Shown piece by piece: positions 41,806-50,257 of a stretch of 64,000 bases of DNA. Position numbers and translations under genes: made by a program. How positions within the stretch are numbered: position 1 is the first letter of the stretch; each line of letters opens with the position of its first letter. Origin of the DNA: Roseovarius pacificus (lineage in GTDB: Bacteria > Pseudomonadota > Alphaproteobacteria > Rhodobacterales > Rhodobacteraceae); assembly GCF_900142665.1 (NCBI RefSeq), contig NZ_FRBR01000002.1:124001-188000 (forward strand), in the 5' to 3' direction. The notes beneath the pieces are model-generated. The model worked only from the letters and a program-made list of their open reading frames with translations. It made no database searches and had not been told where the DNA came from.

Positions 41806-43085
41806 TGTTTGATCTGATCGTCAAGGGAGGCACGCTGCCCGACGGGCGGGTGGCCGATATCGGGATCGAGGGCGATACCATTTCGGCGGTCGAAGACCTG
41901 TCCGGCGCAGAGGCGGGCGAGGTGATCGACGCGGCGGGCGATCTGGTCAGCCCGCCTTTCGTCGATCCGCATTTCCATCTGGATGCGACCCTGTCCTATG
42001 GGCTGCCGCGTATCAATGCCTCGGGGACGTTGCTGGAAGGGATCGGGCTTTGGGGCGAGCTCAAACAGATCGTCACGCAGGACGAGATGGTGGAACGCGC
42101 GCTGTCCTATTGCGACTGGGCGGCGAGCCAGGGCCTGTTGGCGATCCGCAGCCATGTGGACACCTGCGACGACCGGCTTCTGGGGGTCGAGGCGATGCTG
42201 GAGGTGCGCGAGCGTGTCCGCGACTATATCGACCTGCAACTGGTGGCGTTTCCGCAGGACGGGTTTTACCGCGACCCGACGGCGCGGGCCAACACGATCC
42301 GGGCGCTCGACATGGGCGTCGATGTGGTGGGCGGCATCCCGCATTTCGAGCGAACGATGAGCGATGGGGCGGCATCCGTGCGCGAATTGTGCGAAATCGC
42401 GGCGGATCGTAGCCTGATGGTTGATCTGCATTGCGACGAATCCGACGACCCTCTCAGCCGCCATGTGGAAACGCTGGCCTGCGAGGCGCAGCGGCTGGGC
42501 CTTCAGGGTCGGGTGGCGGGGAGTCATCTGACCTCGATGCATTCGATGGACAATTACTATGTTTCGAAGCTGCTGCCGCTGATGGCCGAGGCTGGGGTGG
42601 CGGCGATCCCCAACCCGCTGATCAACATCACCCTTCAGGGCCGTCATGATACCTATCCCAAGCGGCGCGGACTGACGCGGGTGAAGGAAATGCAGGCTCA
42701 TGGCATCACCGTTGGGTGGGGGCAGGATTGCGTGCTGGACCCATGGTATTCGCTGGGCACGGCCGACATGCTGGATGTGGCGTTCATGGGGATGCACGTG
42801 GCGCAGATGACCAGCCCGGAAGATATGGCGCGCTGCTTTGACATGGTGACCAATCAGAACGCGCAGATCCTCGGGCTTGAAGGGTATGGTCTGGCTCCGG
42901 GCAAGCGCGCGTCGCTGGTGGTGCTGGATGCGGGGACCCCCATCGAGGCGCTGCGCCTGCGGCCAGCGCGCCTGGCGGTGGTGTCGAATGGCAAGGTCAT
43001 CAGCCGCATGCCGCGTGAAGATGCGGAACTGGCACTGCCGGGGCGGCCCGAAACCGTGCGCCGCCGTCACAAGGCGGGACGGTGA
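41805..43085 (+). CDS. codA: CodA-like cytosine deaminase family amidohydrolase
   Basis: A 426-residue metal-dependent amidohydrolase, closely similar in order of motifs to E. coli CodA: metal ligands His56 and His58 in PHFHLDATLSYG, SHVDT, VAFPQDGF, DLHCDESDDPLSRHVET, GSHLTSMHS, NPLINITLQGRHDTYPKRRG and the last metal Asp308. The segment around it reads GWGQDCVLDPW (Gln307, Asp308, Cys309) where E. coli CodA has GHDDV, so the residue after the metal Asp, which lines the base-binding pocket in CodA, is Cys rather than Asp. Deamination of cytosine, isocytosine, creatinine or a triazine-like base is possible. It is the enzyme of the importer operon. Confidence 0.85.
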   Translation: MFDLIVKGGTLPDGRVADIGIEGDTISAVEDLSGAEAGEVIDAAGDLVSPPFVDPHFHLDATLSYGLPRINASGTLLEGIGLWGELKQIVTQDEMVERALSYCDWAASQGLLAIRSHVDTCDDRLLGVEAMLEVRERVRDYIDLQLVAFPQDGFYRDPTARANTIRALDMGVDVVGGIPHFERTMSDGAASVRELCEIAADRSLMVDLHCDESDDPLSRHVETLACEAQRLGLQGRVAGSHLTSMHSMDNYYVSKLLPLMAEAGVAAIPNPLINITLQGRHDTYPKRRGLTRVKEMQAHGITVGWGQDCVLDPWYSLGTADMLDVAFMGMHVAQMTSPEDMARCFDMVTNQNAQILGLEGYGLAPGKRASLVVLDAGTPIEALRLRPARLAVVSNGKVISRMPREDAELALPGRPETVRRRHKAGR

Positions 43086-43526
43086 AACTGTCCTTTATGC
43101 CATGCAGAGATAGCGCCGTTCGGTAAGAGCGGCGGCGCGGTTCAGTTTGAAATTCCGTCGGAGGCAGAGGCCGCGTTCGCGGAGCAGAGTCCCTGTATCG
43201 CGCCGCAACAACGGGAATCGAATATACTGCATCACCGCCGACAGGATGATTTCGGGGCCGATTTTCGCGGTATGGGCTGTTGTTCATTCAGGCAGGACCG
43301 GGGAGCAGGTCAGCGGGTTTCAGGCCGGGGGTGCCCTGACCCACTCACTTTGCGTGGCTTTTACTTGACTTTTTTTGTTTGGTTTGAGACTTCATGACCT
43401 GAATAATCCGAGTGAATTTATCGGAAATTGGCGATGCCCGACGAATCGGTCGGCGTGTTGCCGGTCCGGATCGCCGGAGGGCTGCCGGAAACGGCGATGT
43501 ATCGAATGTTTTGGGAGAGTCTGCCG
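43086..43526 (+). other. Intergenic region upstream of the exb-tonB operon
   Basis: No convincing gene in 441 bases. Contents: a short hairpin CCGCG-TT-CGCGG around 43171-43182; a TTGACT element at 43365-43370 followed by a T-rich stretch; an AATAAT at 43402-43407 inside an AT-rich segment that could be a -10; no clean Fur, Irr or RirA-type box that I can defend. It must carry the promoter for the TonB operon because both flanking genes read in the same direction with a long gap. Confidence 0.4.
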
Positions 43527-43964
43527 ATGAAGAAGATTGGGTGTTGTGGGGCTGCCGTTGCCGGTTTTCTGATCATGGGAACGATGGCGGTCGCTGCCGA
43601 CGAGGCCGAGATCGGCCGGAACGTTTCGGTGGAACTGAACGCTGTAAAGGCCAGCGAAGCGGGCTGCATGCTCAGTTTCGTGGTGATCAACGGCCATGAA
43701 AGCCAGATCGACAAGGCGGTATACGAGACGGTTCTTTTCGATTCCGGGGGGCAAGTGGACCGGCTGACGCTTTTCGATTTCGGTGTTCTGCCGCCAGGGC
43801 GCCCGCGCGTGCGGCAGTTTACCGTGCCGGGCATGGCATGCGAGGGGCTGGGGCAGATCCTGATCAACGGCGCGCATAGCTGCGAGTCTGAGGGGCTGGC
43901 CGGGGATGCCTGCGAAGCGGGTCTTGAACTGAGGTCACGGGTTAATATCGAGGTGATGGGATGA
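43527..43964 (+). CDS. Secreted protein of unknown function heading the exbB-exbD-tonB operon
   Basis: A 145-residue protein with a signal peptide (MKKIGCCGAAVAGFLIMGTMAVAA, cut near Ala20-24), so the mature part is periplasmic. It contains AGCMLSFVVINGHESQIDKAVYE, GQVDRLTLFDFGVLPPGRPRVRQF and four cysteines in the last half (ACEG, HSCES, DACEAG plus GC near residue 42) that could form two disulfides. The even strand pattern suggests a small beta-sandwich. ATG 43527 has GGGAGAG upstream. The ATGA overlap with exbB shows co-translation. It may stabilise or regulate the Exb-TonB complex; no family recognised. Confidence 0.75.
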   Translation: MKKIGCCGAAVAGFLIMGTMAVAADEAEIGRNVSVELNAVKASEAGCMLSFVVINGHESQIDKAVYETVLFDSGGQVDRLTLFDFGVLPPGRPRVRQFTVPGMACEGLGQILINGAHSCESEGLAGDACEAGLELRSRVNIEVMG

Positions 43965-44623
43965 TGACGACCTTGCTGGAAGCACTTCGTCAGGTCGCCG
44001 ATCTGGGCGGCCCGGTTGTGATGGTTCTGATCGTTGTGTCCGTCGTCACGCTTGCGACGGTGATCTACAAGCTGTGGCAGTTCGCTGCCGCCGGGGTGGG
44101 TCGGCATCGCGCTCTGGCGGATGCCGTGGCCGCCTGGGACAGGGACGACCGCACCGGGGCACAGGCCGCCTTGCAACGCTCGACCAGCTATCTCGCGCCG
44201 GTCGTCGAAATGGCGTTCGGGGCCGGAGACGAGGATATCGAACGCCTGCGCGCCGAAGCCGAGACACGCTTTGCCCGGCTGGAGACGGGATTCCGGTATC
44301 TCGATACGGTTGCGCAGCTTGCACCGCTTCTGGGGCTGTTCGGGACGGTGCTGGGCATGATCGAAGCCTTCCGCGCCCTGCAGGAAGCGGGCAGCCAGGT
44401 GGACCCGTCGCTGCTGGCCGGGGGGATATGGGTGGCGCTTATGACCACCGCGGTCGGGCTGGCCGTCGCAATGCCCAGTTCCTTGGTGCTGAGTTGGTTC
44501 GAGGCGCGTATGGATGCCGAACGCGTCACAGCCGAGCGGGCGATCACCACCGTCCTGCATCCTGCCGGACGGTCGCAGGATGCAGACAAGGCAGCGGATA
44601 TGGGGGCGCTCAGCCGTGCGTAA
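43961..44623 (+). CDS. exbB: ExbB/TolQ-family proton channel protein
   Basis: A 220-residue MotA/TolQ/ExbB protein with three membrane helices (about residues 15-37, 125-147 and 158-182). The last two flank GTVLGMIEAFRAL, with TVAQLAPLLGLFGTVLGM just before and the polar ALMTTAVGLAVAMPSSLVLSWFEAR helix that lines the proton path after it. It forms the pentameric stator that uses the proton gradient to energise TonB. It overlaps the secreted-protein gene and exbD. Confidence 0.92.
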   Translation: MMTTLLEALRQVADLGGPVVMVLIVVSVVTLATVIYKLWQFAAAGVGRHRALADAVAAWDRDDRTGAQAALQRSTSYLAPVVEMAFGAGDEDIERLRAEAETRFARLETGFRYLDTVAQLAPLLGLFGTVLGMIEAFRALQEAGSQVDPSLLAGGIWVALMTTAVGLAVAMPSSLVLSWFEARMDAERVTAERAITTVLHPAGRSQDADKAADMGALSRA

Positions 44624-44999
44624 GAGGCAGCACAGGCGAAAACTGTCGATGACGTCGCTGATCGACGTCATCTTCCTGTTGCTGCTGTTTTTCATGTTGT
44701 CTTCGACGTTTTCGCGGTTTTCCGAGGTCGAATTGACGGCCGCCGGAGGGGGCAGCGCCGCCCGGTCCGACGTGAAACCCGCCTTCTTGCGTCTGGGGGC
44801 CGAGACGCTGGATCTGAACGGGCGCGAAGTCGGCCTTGACGCCCTTGCGCCCGCCTTTGCCGAGGCTCGGAGTCAGGATGGGCCGCTGCCCGTTCTGATC
44901 AGCCTGCGCAGCGATGTGACGTCGCAGCGTTTGACCGATCTGCTGGTGGCGTTGCGGCGGGTCGAGGGGTTGCGCATCACCGTGTTGGGGACGTCATGA
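44616..44999 (+). CDS. exbD: ExbD-family protein 1
   Basis: A 127-residue ExbD/TolR protein. The basic N-terminus RKRQHRRKLSMTSLIDVIFLLLLFFMLSSTF contains the transmembrane helix with the essential Asp in LIDVIF (proton binding). The periplasmic part (about residues 45-127) has the usual PVLISLRSDV and RVEGLRITVLG strands. Start is GTG 44616, overlapping exbB by eight bases; ATG 44649 would remove the basic anchor. It is the first of two consecutive exbD genes. Confidence 0.9.
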   Translation: MRKRQHRRKLSMTSLIDVIFLLLLFFMLSSTFSRFSEVELTAAGGGSAARSDVKPAFLRLGAETLDLNGREVGLDALAPAFAEARSQDGPLPVLISLRSDVTSQRLTDLLVALRRVEGLRITVLGTS

Positions 45000-45382
45000 T
45001 ACGGGTTCGGAAAAGACCGACGCGCGAGCCCACGATCGCGCTGATCAACATCGTGTTCCTGATGCTGGTCTTCTTTATGGTGGCGGGCACGCTGGCGCAG
45101 CCGATGGATGGCGATCTGTCGCTGGTGCGCACCGAAGATCTGGAAGGTCGCGCGCCGCCGGATGCTCTGGTGGTGCATGACGACGGGCGGCTGAGCTATC
45201 GCGGAGAGGACATCGACAGCGTGGCCAGCTTTTTCGACCGTCTGGACGAGGCGAACCGGACAGAGGTGCGTCTTGTGCCGGACCGTGACCTGTCCGCCGA
45301 AACGCTGGTGGCGGTGGCCGCCGAACTGCGTGGCTCTGGCGCGGAAAGGGTTTTTGTCGTCACCGAAAGGGGGCTGGAATGA
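44996..45382 (+). CDS. exbD: ExbD-family protein 2
   Basis: A 128-residue second ExbD/TolR-type protein. Its helix, EPTIALINIVFLMLVFFMVAGTL, has Asn (LINIVF) at the position where ExbD 1 and classical ExbD have the proton-carrying Asp. The periplasmic domain ends GSGAERVFVVTERGLE. It probably forms a heterodimer with ExbD 1 in the stator. The ATG overlaps exbD 1 by four bases and the stop overlaps tonB. Confidence 0.88.
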   Translation: MIRVRKRPTREPTIALINIVFLMLVFFMVAGTLAQPMDGDLSLVRTEDLEGRAPPDALVVHDDGRLSYRGEDIDSVASFFDRLDEANRTEVRLVPDRDLSAETLVAVAAELRGSGAERVFVVTERGLE

Positions 45383-46368
45383 TTGCCGCATCCCGTAGCG
45401 CGAAAGTGATTGCCGTGTCCGCTGCCTGCTGCGCCCATGCCGCGGTGTTGTGGGCCTTTGTCGGGACGGTCGAAATACGTATGGAAGGCGATGCCGGCGC
45501 GCCGGACGTCGCGCAACTGGGGAACAGTTTTGCCGATATGGCGGCAGGTACGCTTTCGGCGGTGGAACCGTCCGAAACCACGCCGCAGACGCAACCGACC
45601 GAGGCGGAGCCGGTCGAGACCGCTCCGAGAGAACCTGTCGAGCCCCGGCAAGCCGACACCGTCGCTGAAACCGCGCCGCCCGAGACGGCGCAGCCTGAGC
45701 AGGTGCAAGAGAGCGCTCCGGTGGTTCCCGTGGAAAACATGGCTATTGCTGCTCTGCCCGTCACACCGGCAAAGCCACAACAGCCTGACACCGCCAAAGC
45801 CGCCCAGCCCGAACCGCTGCCCCGTACACCGCCGGAGACTTCGGAGGTGATCGAGGCAGAGGACACGCCGGAACCGGCGGTCACCCGCTCGAAACGCCCG
45901 CAGCCCCGCAGCGCCGAGTTCGAGAAACGCCACGAGTCAAAGCCGAAGCCGAAGGTGGCGAAAAAAGAGCCCAGTCCGCAGAAAGCCCAACCGCAACCGC
46001 GTGGCAATGCCAACCAGAACGCCCGTGCGGGCGCGGCCACTGGCCGCGAACAGGCCAAGGCCAAGGCGCAGGGCCGGAACACCGGCAAGAGCACCCAAAG
46101 CGGAAACGCGGCGGCAAGCAATTATCCCGGCAAGGTCATGAGCAAGATTTCACGCGTGCCCAAGCCCCGCGTCGGTCGCCGGGGCACGGCGGTTGTGAGC
46201 TTTACGATTTCGTCTGGCGGCGGGTTGAGCGCGGTGTCGCTGGCGCGCAGTTCCGGGTCGGGGCAACTGGATCAGGCGGCATTGCAGGTTATCCGCCGGG
46301 CAGCGCCGTTCCCGGCGCCGCCGCCCGGTGCGCGGCGCAATTTTTCGATCCGTATTCAGGGCGGCTGA
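45379..46368 (+). CDS. tonB: TonB energy transducer
   Basis: A 329-residue TonB. A single N-terminal membrane helix (about residues 10-30) precedes a long Pro/Glu/Thr then Lys/Pro-rich periplasmic spacer (about 60-240, with repeated EPVET and KPKPKVAKKEPSPQ-type runs). The C-terminal TonB domain is RVGRRGTAVVSFTISSGGGL through QVIRRAAPFPAPP to the end. TonB couples ExbBD motion to the outer-membrane receptors at 50258 and 54604. ATG 45379 overlaps the exbD 2 stop. The spacer is low-complexity, so its length may vary between strains. Confidence 0.92.
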   Translation: MIAASRSAKVIAVSAACCAHAAVLWAFVGTVEIRMEGDAGAPDVAQLGNSFADMAAGTLSAVEPSETTPQTQPTEAEPVETAPREPVEPRQADTVAETAPPETAQPEQVQESAPVVPVENMAIAALPVTPAKPQQPDTAKAAQPEPLPRTPPETSEVIEAEDTPEPAVTRSKRPQPRSAEFEKRHESKPKPKVAKKEPSPQKAQPQPRGNANQNARAGAATGREQAKAKAQGRNTGKSTQSGNAAASNYPGKVMSKISRVPKPRVGRRGTAVVSFTISSGGGLSAVSLARSSGSGQLDQAALQVIRRAAPFPAPPPGARRNFSIRIQGG

Positions 46369-46389
46369 GGCGAGGCGCCCGAGAGCAAG

Positions 46390-47331
46390 GTGAAACACGT
46401 GGTGCGATATCTCTTCATCGTGGTTCTGTCCGTTTTCATGATGGCGGATGATGCAATCGCCTGCACGGGCCGAACCATCGAGGAGGAGGCGATTTTCGAT
46501 ACGCCGCTTTGTGTGCCTGAAAATCCGCAACGGGTGGTCGTTCTGGATGCGGGATTCGGGCTGGGTGTCGGGCTCGATGTCGGTTTGCCGATCGTGGGGG
46601 CACCTCTTGAACGGATGAGCGACACCGCGCTGAAAGCCCGCGCGGAAGAGGCCGGTGTGACGAGTATCGGATTCGTGACCGAACCCAGCCTCGAAAGCCT
46701 CGTCGCGCTTCAGCCCGATCTGATCCTGGGGTTCATCGGCAACGAATCCATGGCCAGCGGTATCTATCCGCAACTGTCGGGCCTCGCGCCGACCCTGCTA
46801 TACACCGATATAGACTGGCGGGCGTTTTACCGGTTGATGGCGTCCTTGACCGGCCGGACCGCCGAGATCGAGGCACGTTTCGCCGACTATGACAAACGCC
46901 TGTCCGATATCCGCGAGCGCATGCCGGATACGCCGGTGTCGGTGCTGCGGATCACGTCCTGGGATTTCCAGGTTTATCTGGATGCGCCGAATACCTATGC
47001 CCCTTTCGCGGTGATGCAACAGGCCGGGGTGCGCCGCACGGAGTATGAGACGACGACTGATCCGGGGCTGTCCATGAAGCGCCCGGACTGGGAGGAACTG
47101 GCGGAACTCGACGGAGAGGTTCTGCTTTATATCGTCGGGGGCACCAATGACTCGGACAAGGACGGACGCCACGAAGAGGTGCTGTCGAACCCGCTGTGGC
47201 AAATGCTGCCGGCGGTGCAGGCGGGTCGGGTTCACCGGGTCGGGCATGGCGCCTGGATGCAATTCAGCGGGCTCGATTCGGCGCATCGGGTGCTTGACGA
47301 TCTCGAACGCTATGTGATCGGTCGGGAATGA
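46390..47331 (+). CDS. Iron-chelate ABC transporter substrate-binding protein (FecB type) 1
   Basis: A 313-residue periplasmic protein. A signal peptide spans about residues 1-26 (VVRYLFIVVLSVFMM, cut near AIACTG, where Cys could even be a lipid anchor). The mature protein has the FecB/BtuF features: PENPQRVVVLDAGFGLGVGLDVGLP (core), ESLVALQPDLILGF, PTLLYTD and the C-terminal NPLWQMLPAVQAGRVHRVG. It delivers a ferric siderophore or citrate to the permeases that follow. The start is GTG 46390; ribosome site is weak. The stop overlaps the first permease. Confidence 0.87.
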   Translation: MKHVVRYLFIVVLSVFMMADDAIACTGRTIEEEAIFDTPLCVPENPQRVVVLDAGFGLGVGLDVGLPIVGAPLERMSDTALKARAEEAGVTSIGFVTEPSLESLVALQPDLILGFIGNESMASGIYPQLSGLAPTLLYTDIDWRAFYRLMASLTGRTAEIEARFADYDKRLSDIRERMPDTPVSVLRITSWDFQVYLDAPNTYAPFAVMQQAGVRRTEYETTTDPGLSMKRPDWEELAELDGEVLLYIVGGTNDSDKDGRHEEVLSNPLWQMLPAVQAGRVHRVGHGAWMQFSGLDSAHRVLDDLERYVIGRE

Positions 47332-48317
47332 CCCGGCCCGGCGCGGCCTCTGCCGTTCTGCTGCTGCTTTTGTCCTGCGGTCTGCTGGTTCTGACCGTCT
47401 GGGCGATGGGGGTGGGCGCAAGCGAGATTTCCATGTCCCGGGTGGCGCAGGCCTTGTGGAATCCGAGCGGGGAGCGTGCCGATATCGTCGTGCTTCAGGT
47501 ACGACTGCCGCGGGTTCTGGCCGGGGTCACGGCCGGGGCCGCGCTGGCGGTGGCGGGGGCGATCATGCAGGCGATGACAGGCAATCCGCTGGCTGAGCCC
47601 GGCCTTCTCGGGGTGAATGCGGGTGCGGCTTTCGCCGTGGTTTGCGCGCTGTCCTTTCTGGACATCACCGGCATGTCGCACCTGATCTGGGCGGCTTTCA
47701 CCGGTGCGGCGGGGGCTGCGGCGCTGGTTTATGCGCTCGGGGCGGGGCCGAACCCGGTCAGGCTGGTGCTGGCGGGGGTTGTGGTGACCAGCTTTCTGGG
47801 CGCGGTGACGATGGCCATTCTGATGCTCGATGTGCAGGCGCTCGACACGGTTCGTTTCTGGACCGCCGGTTCGCTGAAGGGCCGTCAGTTGGAGGATGTC
47901 GCTTCGGTCTTGCCTTATCTGCTGGGCTCGCTGGTGCTGGCGTTGTTGTTCGCCGGGCAATTCACGGCGATGAGCCTTGGCAGCACGGTGGCGCGCGGGC
48001 TTGGCCAGAACCTTGCCCTGTGGCGTGGTCTTGCGGCGCTGGTTGTCGTCGGTCTGGCCGGGTCCGCGGTGGCCATGGCCGGGCCGCTGGGTTTCGTCGG
48101 GCTTGTGGTGCCGCATATGGTGCGGATGCGTACCGGGGCCGAGTATCGCCGCATCCTGCCATATTGCCTGATCGGGGGGGCGGTTCTGACCCTGGCTTCC
48201 GACACTTTGCCGCGCGCCTTGTGGGGGAGGGACGTGCCCGCCGGCATCACCCTTGCCTTTCTGGGGGCGCCGTTCTTTATCTGGCTGGCGCGAAGCCATG
48301 GTGCGTTACGCTCATGA
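47328..48317 (+). CDS. FecCD-type iron-chelate permease 1a
   Basis: A 329-residue FecCD family permease with about ten membrane helices. Diagnostic stretches are LRLPRVLAGVTAGAALAVAGAIMQ (core), NPLAEPGLLGVNAGAAFAV and the coupling loop ARGLGQN, then VAMAGPLGFVGLVVPHMVR. It forms the channel with the next permease. Its ATG overlaps the binding-protein stop by four bases and its stop overlaps permease 1b. Confidence 0.93.
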   Translation: MTRPGAASAVLLLLLSCGLLVLTVWAMGVGASEISMSRVAQALWNPSGERADIVVLQVRLPRVLAGVTAGAALAVAGAIMQAMTGNPLAEPGLLGVNAGAAFAVVCALSFLDITGMSHLIWAAFTGAAGAAALVYALGAGPNPVRLVLAGVVVTSFLGAVTMAILMLDVQALDTVRFWTAGSLKGRQLEDVASVLPYLLGSLVLALLFAGQFTAMSLGSTVARGLGQNLALWRGLAALVVVGLAGSAVAMAGPLGFVGLVVPHMVRMRTGAEYRRILPYCLIGGAVLTLASDTLPRALWGRDVPAGITLAFLGAPFFIWLARSHGALRS

Positions 48318-49294
48318 TCCGGGTGTTTCTTGTCCTTCTGGCGCTTCTGGCGGTGTTTTTCGTCCTTGCCCTCGCGTTGGGCGATCAGCGCCTGCCGTTT
48401 TCGGTGGTGCTGGGTGCATTGCTGGGGGCCGGGGAAACGCCCGGCCATGTGCAAACCATCGTGACGGGGCTGCGGCTTCCGCGGGCCACGCTGGCCATTC
48501 TGGTCGGGGCGGCGCTTGGGGTGGCAGGGGCGATCTGCCAGGCCGTATTGCGCAACCCGTTGGCCGAGCCGGGCCTGCTGGGTATCAACGCCGGGGCGGC
48601 GCTGGCGGCCATGATGATCATCGTGCAGGCGGGGACGGTTCCGGAAAGCCTGTTGCCGCTGGCAACCTTCGCTGGGGCGGTGACGATGATCGCTGTCATC
48701 TTCGGGTTTGCATGGCGAGGCGGCACCACGTCCTTGCGCATCATCCTGATCGGGGTCGGCCTGTCGGCAATGGCAGGGGCCGGGGCCAGTTTCATCGCCA
48801 CGTTCGGCGAGATCGCGTTGGTTCAGCGCGCCATGGTCTGGTTGGCGGGCAGCTTGCAGGACAGCCGGTGGATCAAGGTTCAGACCCTTCTGATCTGGGC
48901 GTCTCCGGTTTTTCTGATGATCTGGATGGCCGCGCGGGAACTGGACCTGATCGCACTGGGCGATACCGTGGCGCGCGGGCGTGGTCAGCAGGTCGATTTG
49001 CAACGTGTGCTGATGATGCTGGCCTGTGCGGTGCTTGCGGGGGCGTCGGTGGCGGCGGCAGGGCCGATCGCCTTTGTCGGGCTGGCCGCGCCGCATATGG
49101 CGCGGGCACTGGCGGGGCGGCGGCATGTTGCGCTGATCCCGGCGGCGGCGTTGATCGGCGCGTTGATCGTGCTGGTGGCCGATCTGGCGGCCCGGCGCGC
49201 AATGCCGCCTCTCCAACTTCCGGTCGGGGTGGTCACGGCGCTGCTGGGCGCACCGTTTTTTGGATATCTGCTGTGGAAAAAACGCTATGACTGA
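48314..49294 (+). CDS. FecCD-type iron-chelate permease 1b
   Basis: A 326-residue FecCD permease. It repeats the family pattern: RLPRATLAILVGAALGVAGAICQ (core), NPLAEPGLLGINAGAALAAM, coupling region DTVARGRGQQVDLQRV, then AGPIAFVGLAAPHMARAL. ATG 48314 overlaps the previous stop. It overlaps the ATPase start by eight bases. Confidence 0.93.
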   Translation: MIRVFLVLLALLAVFFVLALALGDQRLPFSVVLGALLGAGETPGHVQTIVTGLRLPRATLAILVGAALGVAGAICQAVLRNPLAEPGLLGINAGAALAAMMIIVQAGTVPESLLPLATFAGAVTMIAVIFGFAWRGGTTSLRIILIGVGLSAMAGAGASFIATFGEIALVQRAMVWLAGSLQDSRWIKVQTLLIWASPVFLMIWMAARELDLIALGDTVARGRGQQVDLQRVLMMLACAVLAGASVAAAGPIAFVGLAAPHMARALAGRRHVALIPAAALIGALIVLVADLAARRAMPPLQLPVGVVTALLGAPFFGYLLWKKRYD

Positions 49295-50108
49295 ACGGCT
49301 GTACGGGCTGGGTATGAGGGATGCGACGCTGGGCTATGGCCGGGGCGGGCCGGTGATCGAGGATCTGAGCCTGACAATCCCCTCCCGTCGGTTCACGGCG
49401 CTCCTGGGGCCGAACGGATGTGGGAAATCGACCATTCTGCACGGGCTTGCCGGGTTGCACACACCTCAGTGCGGCGAAGTAGTTCTGGACGGTAAATCCA
49501 TCCGTGCTTTGGGGACCAAGGCGCTGGCCCGCCGCGTCGGTCTGCTGGCGCAGACGGCCTCTGCGCCAGACGGCCTGACGGTTGGCGAACTGGTCCGGCA
49601 AGGCCGCTATCCGCATCGCCCGGTGTTCGGCGCGTGGAGCGGGGCCGATGAGGACGCTGTCGAATCCGCATTGCGGCGGACCTCGATGACCGGCTACCGC
49701 GACCGGCCCGTGGACAGCCTGTCGGGCGGGCAGCGCCAGCGGGCATGGATCGCCATGACGCTGGCGCAACAGAGCGATATCCTGTTGCTGGATGAGCCGA
49801 CCACCTATCTTGACCTCGCCCATCAGATCGACGTTCTGGGCCTGATGCGCCGCCTTGTCGACCAAGAGGGCGCGACCGTCGTGGCAGTGCTGCACGATCT
49901 GGTTCAGGCGGCGCGCTACGCCGATCATCTGGTTCTGATCCGTGGTGGCCGGATCGTCGCCCAGGGTGCGCCCATTTCGGTGCTGACACCCGAAAACGTC
50001 AAGGCGGTGTTCGGCGTGGATGTCGTCATTCTGAGCGACCCCGACAGCGCAGCCCCGATCTGTTTGCCACGCTGCAATGGGGCGGCGACGTCGAACCCGC
50101 AGGCGTGA
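49287..50108 (+). CDS. FecE-type iron-chelate ABC ATPase 1
   Basis: A 273-residue ATPase: Walker A GPNGCGKST at 41-49, signature LSGGQRQRAWIAM, Walker B ILLLDEPTTYLD and H-loop VLHDLVQAARYADHL, all of the FecE/FepC subfamily. It powers permeases 1a/1b. ATG 49287 overlaps the end of permease 1b. It completes a binding protein-permease-permease-ATPase set directly linked to the tonB operon and followed by a receptor. Confidence 0.93.
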   Translation: MTERLYGLGMRDATLGYGRGGPVIEDLSLTIPSRRFTALLGPNGCGKSTILHGLAGLHTPQCGEVVLDGKSIRALGTKALARRVGLLAQTASAPDGLTVGELVRQGRYPHRPVFGAWSGADEDAVESALRRTSMTGYRDRPVDSLSGGQRQRAWIAMTLAQQSDILLLDEPTTYLDLAHQIDVLGLMRRLVDQEGATVVAVLHDLVQAARYADHLVLIRGGRIVAQGAPISVLTPENVKAVFGVDVVILSDPDSAAPICLPRCNGAATSNPQA

Positions 50109-50175
50109 CTGAAATGACACGTGTTTGCTGTCGGCTTGCATCCGGTGACAGAGGGTGCTTTTATAAAGCTGAGTT

Positions 50176-50188
50176 TTTCTGTAAGAAA
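50176..50188 (+). promoter_or_regulatory. Inverted repeat TTTCT-N3-AGAAA in the receptor leader
   Basis: A 13-base inverted repeat, TTTCT (50176-50180), GTA, AGAAA (50184-50188), lies 70 bases ahead of the TonB receptor start in a locally AT-rich segment that also contains TATAAA (50162-50167). It could be a metal-responsive operator or part of the promoter; it does not match the iron-control element consensus closely. Confidence 0.3.
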
Positions 50189-50257
50189 TTGGCCGACGCC
50201 AGCGAAAGCCAGCCAGAAACGCAGTATGCCCTTCGGGACAATCTTCGGATTTGGAAT

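Noticed and set aside
43365..43407. Defined iron-regulator box (Fur/Irr/RirA) ahead of the exb-tonB operon
   Set aside because: The AT-rich elements there do not form a symmetric site that matches any consensus I can state with confidence.
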